Shown here one piece after another: positions 1-8,173 of a stretch of 33,296 nt of DNA. Every line of letters begins with the position of its first letter. Position 1 is the first letter of the stretch. Origin of the DNA: Methanomassiliicoccales archaeon (lineage in GTDB: Archaea > Thermoplasmatota > Thermoplasmata > SG8-5). Location of the stretch: NCBI GenBank assembly GCA_030636255.1, contig DAOVXH010000001.1, positions 1-33,296 on the forward strand, read 5' to 3'. The translations under genes were made by a program, and so were the position numbers. A model generated the notes under the pieces. It had not been told where the DNA came from and did not search any database. It worked only from the letters and a program-made list of their open reading frames with translations.

Positions 1-1086
1 GTGTGCAAAGTAGATGGCAAGGAGGTCATCATGCTCTGCTCCAATAACTATCTCAATCTCAGCAATCATCCAAAGATAAAGGAAGCGTCAAAGAAAGCAA
101 TAGACACCCATGGAGCCGGGTCTGGCTCTGTTCGTGCAATAGCAGGAAACATGGACCTTCATTTTGAGGCCGAGCGAAGACTGGCCAAGTTCAAAGGAAC
201 AGAGGCAACCCTAATTTATCAGACTGGTTTTGCAGTAAATGCAGGCTTAATTCCACAACTTGCTGGCAAGGGTGATATCATTATCAGCGACGAACTGAAC
301 CACGGCAGTATTATTGACGGAGTTCGTCTGACCAAAACCGACCGGGCAGTCTACGCACACAGTGATATGGGCGAGCTTGAGAAAGCACTGCAAGATGCTG
401 ATGCAAAGGGCTACCGCAGAATACTGGTTATTACTGACGGAGTTTTCAGCATGGACGGAGACATTGCCAAGGGTGGCGACTTTGTGAAACTATGCATGGA
501 ATACGGCGCAATGAGCTATATTGACGATGCCCACGGCGAGGGAGTTATAGGCCCAGACGGACGAGGAATGGCTGCTCATTTCGGTGTTGAAGGCAAACTT
601 GATGTGGAAATGGGAACATTCTCCAAGGCATTCGGAGTTGTTGGCGGATTGGTTGCTGGCTCCCAGGATTTAGTCAACTATGCTTACAATAAATCAAGGT
701 CATGGTTACTCAGCGGTTCAGCTCCACCGGCAACAGCAGCTGCCCAGATTGCTGCAATTGATGTTCTGGAAACAGAGCCAGAACATGTGCAGAACCTCTG
801 GAAGAACACAGATTATTTCAAGAAGGAAATCCAGAGCATGGGATTCGATACTGGAAACAGCGAGACACCAATTACACCAGTCATCTGCGGCGAGAGTCAT
901 AAAGCTAAAGAGCTAAGCAATTTCCTTTACCAGGAAGGTATCTTTGCACTGCCAATCGTGTTCCCAATGGTTGCAAGGGACAAAGCACGAATAAGAACCA
1001 TGATGAATGCTGGTCTAACACGCGAACATTTGGACAAGGCGCTAGCTGCCTTTGAAAAGGGTGGAAAGGACCTTAAAATTTTGTAA
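1..1086 (+). CDS. kbl: Alpha-oxoamine synthase family PLP enzyme, probably glycine C-acetyltransferase (5' truncated)
   Basis: PLP-dependent enzyme that condenses an amino acid with an acyl-CoA, or in Kbl runs the reverse step of threonine breakdown (2-amino-3-ketobutyrate to glycine and acetyl-CoA). The visible 361 residues contain the family landmarks: SNNYLNL near the start, DELNH with the PLP-stacking His at about 101, DDAHG at 175-179 and TFSKAFG with the Schiff-base Lys at about 209. Family members are near 395 residues, and this frame is open from base 1 with the SNNYL motif only about 14 residues in. Roughly 30-40 N-terminal residues therefore lie outside the window, and the GTG at base 1 is probably not the real start. 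The GAGSGSVRAIAGNMDLH stretch resembles Kbl more than BioF. BioF, or an archaeal enzyme of other acyl-CoA specificity, remains possible. It stands alone, 181 bp ahead of psmB. Confidence 0.85.
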   Translation: MCKVDGKEVIMLCSNNYLNLSNHPKIKEASKKAIDTHGAGSGSVRAIAGNMDLHFEAERRLAKFKGTEATLIYQTGFAVNAGLIPQLAGKGDIIISDELNHGSIIDGVRLTKTDRAVYAHSDMGELEKALQDADAKGYRRILVITDGVFSMDGDIAKGGDFVKLCMEYGAMSYIDDAHGEGVIGPDGRGMAAHFGVEGKLDVEMGTFSKAFGVVGGLVAGSQDLVNYAYNKSRSWLLSGSAPPATAAAQIAAIDVLETEPEHVQNLWKNTDYFKKEIQSMGFDTGNSETPITPVICGESHKAKELSNFLYQEGIFALPIVFPMVARDKARIRTMMNAGLTREHLDKALAAFEKGGKDLKIL

Positions 1087-1183
1087 TTTAGTTAGAGGAG
1101 CAGAAATGTTCCTCTCTCTATGCATATTTATTATATTGTATACCAAACCCTTATATAGACAAATTAGGTTTTAGTGGTGTCCA

Positions 1184-1190
1184 TTATATA
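1184..1190 (+). promoter_or_regulatory. Candidate TATA box of psmB
   Basis: TTATATA about 77 bp before the psmB ATG. It would place transcription start near 1212-1216, inside the inverted repeat at 1205-1239, with a leader of about 50 nt carrying GGAGG at 1256-1260. A second TATA-like element, TTATATAG at 1151-1158, is an alternative. Confidence 0.4.
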
Positions 1191-1204
1191 ACAAATATTG
1201 ACTG

Positions 1205-1239
1205 ATTTGGTAAACTTGTCAAAGGATTATTTACCAAAT
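1205..1239. promoter_or_regulatory. Perfect 10-bp inverted repeat upstream of psmB
   Basis: ATTTGGTAAA at 1205-1214 and its exact reverse complement TTTACCAAAT at 1230-1239, separated by 15 nt, lie between the candidate TATA box and the psmB ribosome binding site. It could be an operator for a dimeric regulator, with half-site centres 25 bp apart, or a hairpin in the 5' leader. No T-run follows, so a terminator for the upstream gene is unlikely. Confidence 0.45.
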
Positions 1240-1267
1240 TAAACCCGATTTTGAGGGAGGAAATATA

Positions 1268-1909
1268 ATGCCAGAATATACAAAGGAATTGAAAAAGGGT
1301 ACGACCACAATAGGTCTTACTTGCAAGGATGGGGTGGTCATTGCCACAGAGCATAGGGCCACAATGGGAACGCTTATCGCACACAAGAAGACGCAGAAGC
1401 TCTTCAAGATCGACGATAATCTTGGCTTGACAGTAGCTGGATTGGTGGGCGATGCCCAGATTCTTGCCAGATATGTCAGGGCAGAGGCAGAACTGTACAG
1501 GCTCAAGAGAGGTATTCGGATGCCAGTAAAATCAGCAGCAACCATGCTCTCCAATATTCTTAACGGCCGAAGATACTTCCCATACTGGGTTCAGCTTGTG
1601 CTTGCTGGAGTAGATGATGATGGATACCATGTTTATTCACTGGACGCTGCAGGCGGGTCAATACCAGATACCTATACCACAACTGGGTCTGGCTCACCAT
1701 ATGTGTACGGTGTTCTGGAGGACCATTTCAAGGAAGGATTGACCGTGGACGAGGGTATTAACCTGGCAATCCGCGGGCTCACTGCCGCAATGAAGCGTGA
1801 TTCTGCTTCAGGAAATGGCATAGCTGTTGCTTCCATCACAAATAAAGAATTCAAGGAACTGGATGACAAGGATGTCCAGAAAAGAATAGAAAAGATGAAA
1901 CTCGCATAG
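1268..1909 (+). CDS. psmB: Archaeal 20S proteasome beta subunit
   Basis: Catalytic subunit of the 20S proteasome and an N-terminal threonine protease. The 213-residue length matches the family. Residues 1-11 (MPEYTKELKKG) form the short propeptide, and autocleavage after Gly11 would expose Thr12 in KKG-TTTIGL. Counting from that Thr as 1, Glu17 and Lys33 fall at the canonical active-site positions. GSGSPYVYG and later SGNGIAVA match conserved proteasome blocks. The start is firm: ATG at 1268 with GGAGG at 1256-1260. It is followed 32 bp later by aCPSF1, a pairing known in other euryarchaea (for example MJ1237/MJ1236), so the two are probably co-transcribed. No alpha-subunit gene lies in the window. 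Confidence 0.97.
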   Translation: MPEYTKELKKGTTTIGLTCKDGVVIATEHRATMGTLIAHKKTQKLFKIDDNLGLTVAGLVGDAQILARYVRAEAELYRLKRGIRMPVKSAATMLSNILNGRRYFPYWVQLVLAGVDDDGYHVYSLDAAGGSIPDTYTTTGSGSPYVYGVLEDHFKEGLTVDEGINLAIRGLTAAMKRDSASGNGIAVASITNKEFKELDDKDVQKRIEKMKLA

Positions 1910-1941
1910 GGGCAGAATGCAGTTTTTTGGGTGGTTAACCC

Positions 1942-3849
1942 ATGAGTGTAGAGAAACTACTGGAACAGGCAAGGGAGGAAATACGCAAGATTGTCCCTCC
2001 CCACATTAAAATAACAGATATTGACTTCGAAGGTCCGATTATCATTATTTATACCGAGGATATGGAGGGGCTGGCAAACAATATTGACATAATCAGGCAA
2101 CTTGCTCAAACTCTCCGCAGAAGGGTGGCTATAAGACCTGACCCGAAACTTCTCAGTGATGCTGGAAAGGCAGAAAAGGAAATCCGCAATATAATTCCGG
2201 AAGAGGCGGAAATAACAGACATATTCTTTGACCATGAGACCGGCGAGGTTACAATTGAGGCAATCACTCCTGGCCTGGTAATTGGCAAGCATGGCGCACT
2301 TCTCAATGAGCTGAAGGCCAATATTGGCTGGGCTCCAAAGGTTGTAAGGGCACCCCCACTGGCATCAAAGACTGTCAGCGAGGTAAGAAGCTTCATGCGG
2401 AATGTTCGTGAAGAAAGAATAGAATTCCTCAGAAAGCTTGGCAGAAGATTAATACGTGACGTTCCAACTGGAGAGAACTGGGTTCGCCTGACAACACTTG
2501 GCGGGTTCAGAGAAGTTGGCCGCAGCTGTTCACTTCTTACAACAAGAAACAGCAAGATAATGATTGATTGCGGTGTCATGCCAGGTGCCGAGAATGCAAC
2601 ACCATACCTCAGCGCTCCCGAGCTACAACCCCTAGACAGCCTGGATGGCGTTGTGATTACACACGGTCATCTGGACCATTGTGGAATGCTGCCAGTTCTT
2701 TACAAGTACGGCTATGAAGGGCCGGTTTACTGTACCGCTCCAACCCGGGATTTAATGTCATTGATGCTTATTGATTCCATAAAAGTTACATTCGGTGAGG
2801 CCAAGAAAGGGCCATATGAATCAAGCCATGTTCGAGAGATGGTAAAGCATTGCGTACCACTAAAATTCGGCGAGACTACTGATATTTCACCAGACGTAAG
2901 ACTCACATTCCAGAATGCAGGCCATATTCTTGGCTCTGCTGTTTCCCATTTCCATATTGGAGATGGATTGTACAATATTGCCATGACTGGTGATATGAAA
3001 TTCGAAAAGACATGGCTCTTCAATGCAGCAGTTAATCGCTTTCCAAGGGTGGAAACACTGGTCATGGAGTCCACATATGGAGGATACCATGATATGCAGC
3101 CCAGTAGAGCAGAGGCATCCAGCCAGCTAAGGGACATGCTAAAGCGCACCCTTGATAAGGAGGGGCGAATCTTAGTGCCAGTGTTTGCAGTTGGACGTTC
3201 TCAGGAAGTTATGCTGGTTCTTGAGGACCTCATGCGAAACGAGCAAATTCCACAAGTTCCAATATACCTGGACGGTATGATATGGGAAGCAACGGCAATT
3301 CATACGGCCTATCCAGAATTCCTTAACAGTTCACTGCGTACCCAGATATTCCAGCAGAAGGAAAACCCATTCCTTTCAGATATATTCAATCGAGTTGACA
3401 GCATGGAAATGCGTGAAAGAATCGCCGATAACCACGAACCATGCATTGTTCTGGCAACAGCCGGTATGATGAACGGAGGCCCGGTGCTGGAATACCTGAA
3501 GGCCTGGCACAATGACCCCAACTCAACTATTGTTTTCGTGGGATACCAGGCAGAGGGAACCATGGGCCGGAAGATTCAGAAAGGTTGGAAGGAAGTTCAA
3601 CTTAATCAGCGGGGCGACGGAGTTGTCATGGACATGAGAATGAATGTTGAAACCGTCGACGGATTCTCTGGACATTCTGACCGCAAGCAATTGATGCGGT
3701 ATGTTCAGGGCATGGACCCCAAGCCGGAAAGGATAATCATCGGCCACGGTGAGGATTATAAATGTTCAGATTTGGCTAGCTCGCTTTACAAGAAGTTCGG
3801 GTTTGAGACAAGGGCGCCGATGAACTTGGAGACAATTCGGGTTAAGTAA
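1942..3849 (+). CDS. fttA: KH-domain beta-CASP ribonuclease aCPSF1 (transcription termination factor FttA)
   Basis: Archaeal homologue of CPSF73, a zinc-dependent endo/exoribonuclease that cuts nascent RNA after U-rich sites and drives transcription termination. At 635 residues it is the usual length. Residues 1-145 hold two KH-like RNA-binding domains, the second with the GKHG loop at about 115-118. The metallo-beta-lactamase core follows: HGHLDH at 241-246, a metal His at 328 (NAGHILG), Asp351 (TGDMKF), then the beta-CASP insert and the C-terminal GFSGHSD (His578) and GHGE (His602). All zinc ligands expected of an active nuclease are present. It starts at ATG 1942 behind GGGTGG, 32 bp after psmB. 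Its TAA abuts the stop codon of the convergent gene without a spacer. Confidence 0.95.
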   Translation: MSVEKLLEQAREEIRKIVPPHIKITDIDFEGPIIIIYTEDMEGLANNIDIIRQLAQTLRRRVAIRPDPKLLSDAGKAEKEIRNIIPEEAEITDIFFDHETGEVTIEAITPGLVIGKHGALLNELKANIGWAPKVVRAPPLASKTVSEVRSFMRNVREERIEFLRKLGRRLIRDVPTGENWVRLTTLGGFREVGRSCSLLTTRNSKIMIDCGVMPGAENATPYLSAPELQPLDSLDGVVITHGHLDHCGMLPVLYKYGYEGPVYCTAPTRDLMSLMLIDSIKVTFGEAKKGPYESSHVREMVKHCVPLKFGETTDISPDVRLTFQNAGHILGSAVSHFHIGDGLYNIAMTGDMKFEKTWLFNAAVNRFPRVETLVMESTYGGYHDMQPSRAEASSQLRDMLKRTLDKEGRILVPVFAVGRSQEVMLVLEDLMRNEQIPQVPIYLDGMIWEATAIHTAYPEFLNSSLRTQIFQQKENPFLSDIFNRVDSMEMRERIADNHEPCIVLATAGMMNGGPVLEYLKAWHNDPNSTIVFVGYQAEGTMGRKIQKGWKEVQLNQRGDGVVMDMRMNVETVDGFSGHSDRKQLMRYVQGMDPKPERIIIGHGEDYKCSDLASSLYKKFGFETRAPMNLETIRVK

Positions 3850-4377
3850 TTACCCTATTTTTTTGAGGCCATTCTTCAGCCTAGTTTGAGCAAGGTCCAC
3901 ATAAATGCCTTTAAAATGAGTCCATGTCTTCTTGTATTCATCATTGACCTGGGCAACTGGCTTGGCAGGAATTCCAACTACAATCTGGCCTGGTTCTATT
4001 ATTGATTTATTTTTGACAACCGCGCCTTCGCCAACAACTGCCCATTCGCCGACCTTTGCATAATCAGAGACTGTTGAGCCCATTCCGATAACACAGAAAT
4101 CGTCCAGGGTGCAATTGTGAAGAATAGCAGCATGGCCTATGGTCACATCATTGCCTATTTTGAGGATTTCTCCTGGCCTGGCATGGAGAATGCAATTTTC
4201 TTCGATGGCTGTTCTGTCGCCTATGACTACGGTTCCATAATCTCCACGGATTACCGCTCCGGCTCCAATATAACAGTCATCACCAATTGTCACATCGCCG
4301 ATTATTGTGGCTTCTTCATAAACATAACATCCAGAACCTATCTTCGGCCTCTTGCCCTCAAACTCGTAGATTGCCAT
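3850..4377 (-). CDS. Gamma-carbonic-anhydrase-like left-handed beta-helix protein
   Basis: Trimeric hexapeptide-repeat protein of the gamma-carbonic anhydrase / PaaY-YrdA type. The 175-residue protein is built of imperfect hexapeptides (IGDVTIGDDCYIGAGAVIRG and onward). It retains the three metal histidines at about 65 (ILHARPG), 82 and 87 (GHAAILHNC) and the RGDYG motif at 44-48. Zn- or Fe-dependent carbonic anhydrase activity is possible, but many relatives lack measured activity. The frame extends upstream into purM. The chosen ATG at 4377 is preceded by GAGGAT at 4384-4389, which overlaps the purM TGA, so the gene is translationally linked to purM. Carbonic anhydrase next to purine synthesis could supply CO2/bicarbonate, but that link is inference. 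Confidence 0.85.
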   Translation of the reverse strand: MAIYEFEGKRPKIGSGCYVYEEATIIGDVTIGDDCYIGAGAVIRGDYGTVVIGDRTAIEENCILHARPGEILKIGNDVTIGHAAILHNCTLDDFCVIGMGSTVSDYAKVGEWAVVGEGAVVKNKSIIEPGQIVVGIPAKPVAQVNDEYKKTWTHFKGIYVDLAQTRLKNGLKKIG

Positions 4378-4387
4378 GGTATTATCC

Positions 4388-5410
4388 TCAGTATCTGTGA
4401 TATTCAACCCCAATGTGAGAATTGCATGCGCCCTTGCCCTTGTAGACCTTGCCAACTATCTTTGCTTCAACTGATTTGTTCAGCAGTTCCAAAGCTTTCT
4501 TGGCACTTTTCTCAGGCACAATAACAGCCATTCCCATTCCCATATTGAATGTCTGGTACATTTCCTTCTCGGAAATATTGCCCAGATCCTGCAATACACT
4601 GAAAATTGGTTGGGGCTCGAATGGGTCTTCAATCCTGAACTCCACGTCAGGCTGCAACCGTATAAAATTCCTGAGACCGGAGCCAGTAATATGAGCTATT
4701 CCATGAACCTGACAGGTCTTGACCAGATTGAGTATTTCCTTGACATATATCCTTGTGGGCTCCAGAAGCTCCAAACCAATACTTCTTCCGAATTCTGAAA
4801 AATCCTCGTCATACTTTATCTCATTAACCTCAAGAACCTTCCTGGCCAGTGAAAGTCCATTGGAATGAATTCCCGAGCTCCTCAAACCAATTATGATGTC
4901 TCCAGGAGCGCATTTCTTCCCGGTTATGAGCTTGCTCTTCTTTATCCACCCAAGACAGGTTCCAGCCAGGTCAAAACCGGTTATCATATCTGGCAATATT
5001 GCAAACTCCCCTCCTACCAGGGAAACATTGGCCAGCTCTGCACCCTTGGCGAGACCTATGCCTATCTGACCTGCAATAACCACGTCGGGTTTGTCAATTG
5101 CGATGTAATCAACAAATGCCAGTGGTTCTGCACCAACACATACCAGGTCATTAGCGTTCATGGCCACACAGTCTATTCCAACGGTATCCCACTTGTGCAT
5201 TGCGTCGGCTATCATGAGCTTTGTGCCAACACCATCGGTGGCCATGCCCAGGGCATAAGAACCAAATTCTATAAAGCCGGCATATCCGCCGTGCATGTCA
5301 ATCCTATTTCCAACGCCCTTTCTTGAGAACCCTAAAACCTTCACCAGAGATTCTATAGCGTCAGATTTTTTATCAATATCTACACCCGCTTCTGCGTATG
5401 TGAGTTTCAT
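4388..5410 (-). CDS. purM: Phosphoribosylformylglycinamidine cyclo-ligase (AIR synthetase)
   Basis: Fifth step of purine synthesis: ATP-dependent closure of FGAM to aminoimidazole ribonucleotide. At 340 residues it is full length. Recognisable blocks are DGVGTK near 60, the DCVAMNANDL segment, the Gly-rich GGEFAILPD loop, SSGIHSNGLSLAR, HITGSG and FNMGMGMAVIVP. The GGEFA loop and HITGSG differ slightly from the bacterial GGETA and HITGGG, which I take to be the archaeal form rather than damage. The ATG at 5410 has no clear ribosome binding site. TTTAAA at 5440-5445 sits about 32 bp upstream, which fits a near-leaderless transcript. It is divergent from pyrB, so purine and pyrimidine genes share a 99-bp control region. 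Confidence 0.95.
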   Translation of the reverse strand: MKLTYAEAGVDIDKKSDAIESLVKVLGFSRKGVGNRIDMHGGYAGFIEFGSYALGMATDGVGTKLMIADAMHKWDTVGIDCVAMNANDLVCVGAEPLAFVDYIAIDKPDVVIAGQIGIGLAKGAELANVSLVGGEFAILPDMITGFDLAGTCLGWIKKSKLITGKKCAPGDIIIGLRSSGIHSNGLSLARKVLEVNEIKYDEDFSEFGRSIGLELLEPTRIYVKEILNLVKTCQVHGIAHITGSGLRNFIRLQPDVEFRIEDPFEPQPIFSVLQDLGNISEKEMYQTFNMGMGMAVIVPEKSAKKALELLNKSVEAKIVGKVYKGKGACNSHIGVEYHRY

Positions 5411-5509
5411 TTGAACCGATTGGCAATTAGTGAACTTGATTTAAAACTTTGCTACGTAATTGAGGAAAAATGTTATAACATATTGTCCCTATGCTGTTTC
5501 CCGGTTAGC
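5411..5509. promoter_or_regulatory. Divergent purM / pyrB promoter region with 12-bp palindrome
   Basis: This 99-bp spacer drives purM leftward and pyrB rightward. TTTAAA at 5440-5445 is the candidate TATA box for purM. ATGTTATAACAT at 5470-5481 is a perfect 12-bp palindrome that contains the TATA-like element expected for pyrB, about 30 bp before the chosen ATG at 5510. Neither gene shows a good Shine-Dalgarno, so short or leaderless mRNAs are likely. The palindrome could also be an operator overlapping the pyrB promoter. Confidence 0.5.
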
Positions 5510-6442
5510 ATGAACTTCAAAGGAATGCACATAGTTTCGGTCCGGGATTTTTCCAGGGAAGATATTGAACATATTCTAGATTTGGCAGATACATTTATAC
5601 CAACAGCCAGAGGCGAAGAATCCAGTACATTGATGAATGGCAAGATTATGGCCACTCTATTTTTTGAACCCAGCACACGTACCAGGCTGAGCTTCGAGAG
5701 TGCCATGCAAAGGCTTGGAGGCAGGGTTCTTGGTTTCGCAGACCCTGGTGGAACTTCAGCCAAGAAAGGAGAAACACTGGCAGACACAATTCGCATGGCT
5801 GCTGCTTATTCTGACCTTATAGTTCTCAGGCATCCCCAGGAGGGTGCAGCCAGATTGGCCTCAAAGTTCTCTGATGTTCCGGTGATAAATGCCGGCGACG
5901 GGGCAGGACAGCATCCGACCCAGACTCTTCTGGACCTTCTAACAATTCGAAGAGAGGCAGGAAGCATTGATGGCAAGAAAGTCGCACTTGTTGGTGATCT
6001 GAAATACGGACGGACGGTTCATTCCCTGGCCTATGCACTGGCCATGTTTGATACCGAGCTAACTTTTGTAGCGCCGCCAACACTTCAAATGCCAGAAGAG
6101 ATGGTTGAAACAGTGGGACATATGGGGCCAAAACCAAAGCTGGTAAATTCAGTTGAGGAAGTTGTGGCAGATGCAGATGTGATTTATGTTACTCGAATTC
6201 AGAAGGAAAGATTCCCTGACCCGGCAGAATACCGGAAGGTTGCTGAGGTTTACAAGATAACCCCGGAAGTTCTGGAAGATGCCAAAAAGAAAATGATAGT
6301 CATGCATCCATTGCCCAGGGTGAAGGAAATTTCACCAGAAGTGGATGATACAGAATATGCAGCTTACTTCAAACAGGCATTCTACGGAGTGCCGGCCAGG
6401 ATGGCGCTCATCAGCCTTGTAACTGGAGGTGACCAGCAATGA
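5510..6442 (+). CDS. pyrB: Aspartate carbamoyltransferase catalytic subunit
   Basis: Makes carbamoyl-aspartate from carbamoyl phosphate and aspartate, the committed step of pyrimidine synthesis. From the ATG at 5510 the protein has 310 residues, the normal size. The frame is open back to 5411, but the 33 extra residues have no family counterpart and would cover the promoter. ATG 5525 (MHIVSVRDF) is an alternative. Motifs: STRTR (carbamoyl-phosphate loop) at 55-59, the KKGET loop near 85-89, GAGQHPTQTLLDL at about 132-143 and HPLPR near the C-terminus. It overlaps pyrI by ATGA, so the two chains are translationally coupled. Confidence 0.95.
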   Translation: MNFKGMHIVSVRDFSREDIEHILDLADTFIPTARGEESSTLMNGKIMATLFFEPSTRTRLSFESAMQRLGGRVLGFADPGGTSAKKGETLADTIRMAAAYSDLIVLRHPQEGAARLASKFSDVPVINAGDGAGQHPTQTLLDLLTIRREAGSIDGKKVALVGDLKYGRTVHSLAYALAMFDTELTFVAPPTLQMPEEMVETVGHMGPKPKLVNSVEEVVADADVIYVTRIQKERFPDPAEYRKVAEVYKITPEVLEDAKKKMIVMHPLPRVKEISPEVDDTEYAAYFKQAFYGVPARMALISLVTGGDQQ

Positions 6443-6897
6443 AGGAACTCAAGATTACACCTATTAGTAATGGCACGGCAATAGACCATATTGAGGCAGG
6501 AATGGCAATGAAGGTTGCCAGGATATTGGAGATTCCTGATGCAGAAATACGTTCTACAGTCAGTATAGCCATGTATGTAAAAAGCAAGAAAATGGGGTTC
6601 AAGGACATTCTCAAGATTGAAGACAGGGTGCTGAAAAAGAAAGAGGTGAATAAGATTTCACTAATCTCGCCCAATGCTTCCATTGTTATAATTAAAGACC
6701 AGGAAGTTCTGGAAAAGTATTATGTTTCACTCCCCAAGGTCATCAAGGGCATTGCCAAATGCTCAAATCCCAATTGCATTACCAACCGTGGCGAGCCAGT
6801 AGAGACAGAATTTCAAGTGACCAATGGCAAGGAAATCAGACTAAGATGTCTTTATTGCGACAAAAATGTAACAGATATCCTGGCAAGTATTGTATAG
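6439..6897 (+). CDS. pyrI: Aspartate carbamoyltransferase regulatory subunit
   Basis: Allosteric nucleotide-binding chain of the PyrB6-PyrI6 holoenzyme. The 152 residues match the family. The N-terminal nucleotide-binding domain includes NGTAIDHIEAG at about 11-21. The C-terminal zinc domain that contacts PyrB has four cysteines, C108 and C113 (C-x4-C) and C137 and C140 (C-x2-C), in the expected spacing. Its ATG overlaps the pyrB stop (ATGA). Presence of PyrI implies feedback control of pyrimidine synthesis by nucleoside triphosphates, as known for the family. About 52 bp separate it from prf1. Confidence 0.96.
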   Translation: MKELKITPISNGTAIDHIEAGMAMKVARILEIPDAEIRSTVSIAMYVKSKKMGFKDILKIEDRVLKKKEVNKISLISPNASIVIIKDQEVLEKYYVSLPKVIKGIAKCSNPNCITNRGEPVETEFQVTNGKEIRLRCLYCDKNVTDILASIV

Positions 6898-6949
6898 CAG
6901 TAATTTTAAAGGGCAACTCAATGCCCCAACATATCATGGAGTAAATTAA

Positions 6950-8173
6950 ATGGAAAAATCTCAGGACCTGGCAAAATACGAGTTCAAGAAGCAGCTCAAG
7001 GAGATTCAAAGTGTCAAGGGTAGGGCAACCGAGTTGATTTCCCTGTACATTCCAGCCAGTAAGCGTGTTTCCGATGTTACCAGCTATCTAAGAAACGAGT
7101 CTGCCCAGTCATCTAATATTAAGAGCCGAACAACAAAGAAAAATGTCATGTGGGCAATTGAATCCATAACTGGCAAGTTGAAAAATTACAAAAAGATTCC
7201 AGAAAACGGTCTTATCTTCCTTGTTGGTCACAGGTCTGGCAGTGGAGACCAGACAGTTCCTATTTCATTCACCATAGAACCGCCCCAGCCAATTCAAACT
7301 TTCCTTTATCGATGTGATTCTCATTTCTATCTGGAACAGCTTGAAAGCATGTTGACCGAGGAAGAGGTTTACGGTCTCATAGTAATGGACAGGAACGAGG
7401 CCACTGTTGGAATACTCAATGGAAGGCGAATTGAGGTTATCAAAAATATGCAATCAAGGGTCATGGGAAAGCACAGGCAGGGAGGTCAATCGGCCCAGAG
7501 ATTTGAAAGACTCATTGAAATTGCGGCCCATGAATATTACAAGAGATTGGCAGACCTGGCCAATGAAAAGTTCATGGAAATTGAAGGCTTGAAAGGTGTC
7601 ATCATCGGAGGCCCAGGAGCAACAAAGGACTTCTTTGCAGACAAGGAATATCTGCATCATGAGCTAAAGAAAATAATAGTTGGCACATTTGATGCTGGCT
7701 ATACTGATGAGTCAGGCCTGAGAGAGCTGCTTCAGAATGCTGCACCGGCCTTGCAAGACCTCAGTCTAATGAAGGAAAAAGTCCTTATGACCCGCTTTCT
7801 GGACGAATTGAGAAAACCCGATGGGGGTAATACCGCCTACGGTGAAATGCAGGTCCGCCACGCACTGGAACTTGGGGCAATGGATACCCTGTTAATTTCA
7901 GAGGCAATGGAAAAAACCTCCTATGAATATAAATGCCCTGGCTGTGGAAAAATTGGCGAACTATCTCAAAAGTCCAATGAAGTGAAGTGTCCTGCTTGTG
8001 GCGAAGAAGTAAAAATCACAAATGAGATAGATATTGTGAACGATTTATTTGAATTAGCGGATTCCTATGGCACAAAAGTGGAAATGATCTCTACTGACTC
8101 CGAAGAGGGGGATATGCTTATGAGGGCCTTCAACGGTCTAGCCGCTATACTGAGGTACAAGGTGGGGAGCTGA
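6950..8173 (+). CDS. prf1: Peptide chain release factor aRF1
   Basis: Single archaeal/eukaryote-type release factor that reads all three stop codons and triggers peptide release. At 407 residues it is the normal archaeal length. NIKS (stop-codon recognition) is at 56-59, YRCDSHF (the YxCxxxF recognition element) at 120-126 and the catalytic GGQ at 178-180. The C-terminal domain carries a zinc-ribbon-like insert with CPGC at about 329-332 and CPAC at 347-350. The 52-bp gap before it holds TAATTTTAAA, which may be a TATA element for an internal promoter, and GGAG shortly before the ATG. Its TGA overlaps the argS ATG by one base (TGATG), coupling the two translation genes. Confidence 0.96.
   Translation: MEKSQDLAKYEFKKQLKEIQSVKGRATELISLYIPASKRVSDVTSYLRNESAQSSNIKSRTTKKNVMWAIESITGKLKNYKKIPENGLIFLVGHRSGSGDQTVPISFTIEPPQPIQTFLYRCDSHFYLEQLESMLTEEEVYGLIVMDRNEATVGILNGRRIEVIKNMQSRVMGKHRQGGQSAQRFERLIEIAAHEYYKRLADLANEKFMEIEGLKGVIIGGPGATKDFFADKEYLHHELKKIIVGTFDAGYTDESGLRELLQNAAPALQDLSLMKEKVLMTRFLDELRKPDGGNTAYGEMQVRHALELGAMDTLLISEAMEKTSYEYKCPGCGKIGELSQKSNEVKCPACGEEVKITNEIDIVNDLFELADSYGTKVEMISTDSEEGDMLMRAFNGLAAILRYKVGS

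Noticed and set aside
5411..5509. 33-residue N-terminal extension of PyrB
   Set aside because: The family does not have it, it is Cys-rich and unrelated in pattern, and it would cover the divergent promoter.
6911..6926. GGGCA / TGCCC hairpin between pyrI and prf1 as a terminator
   Set aside because: The stem is only 5 bp and no T-run follows; a TATA-like stretch just before it suggests promoter context instead.
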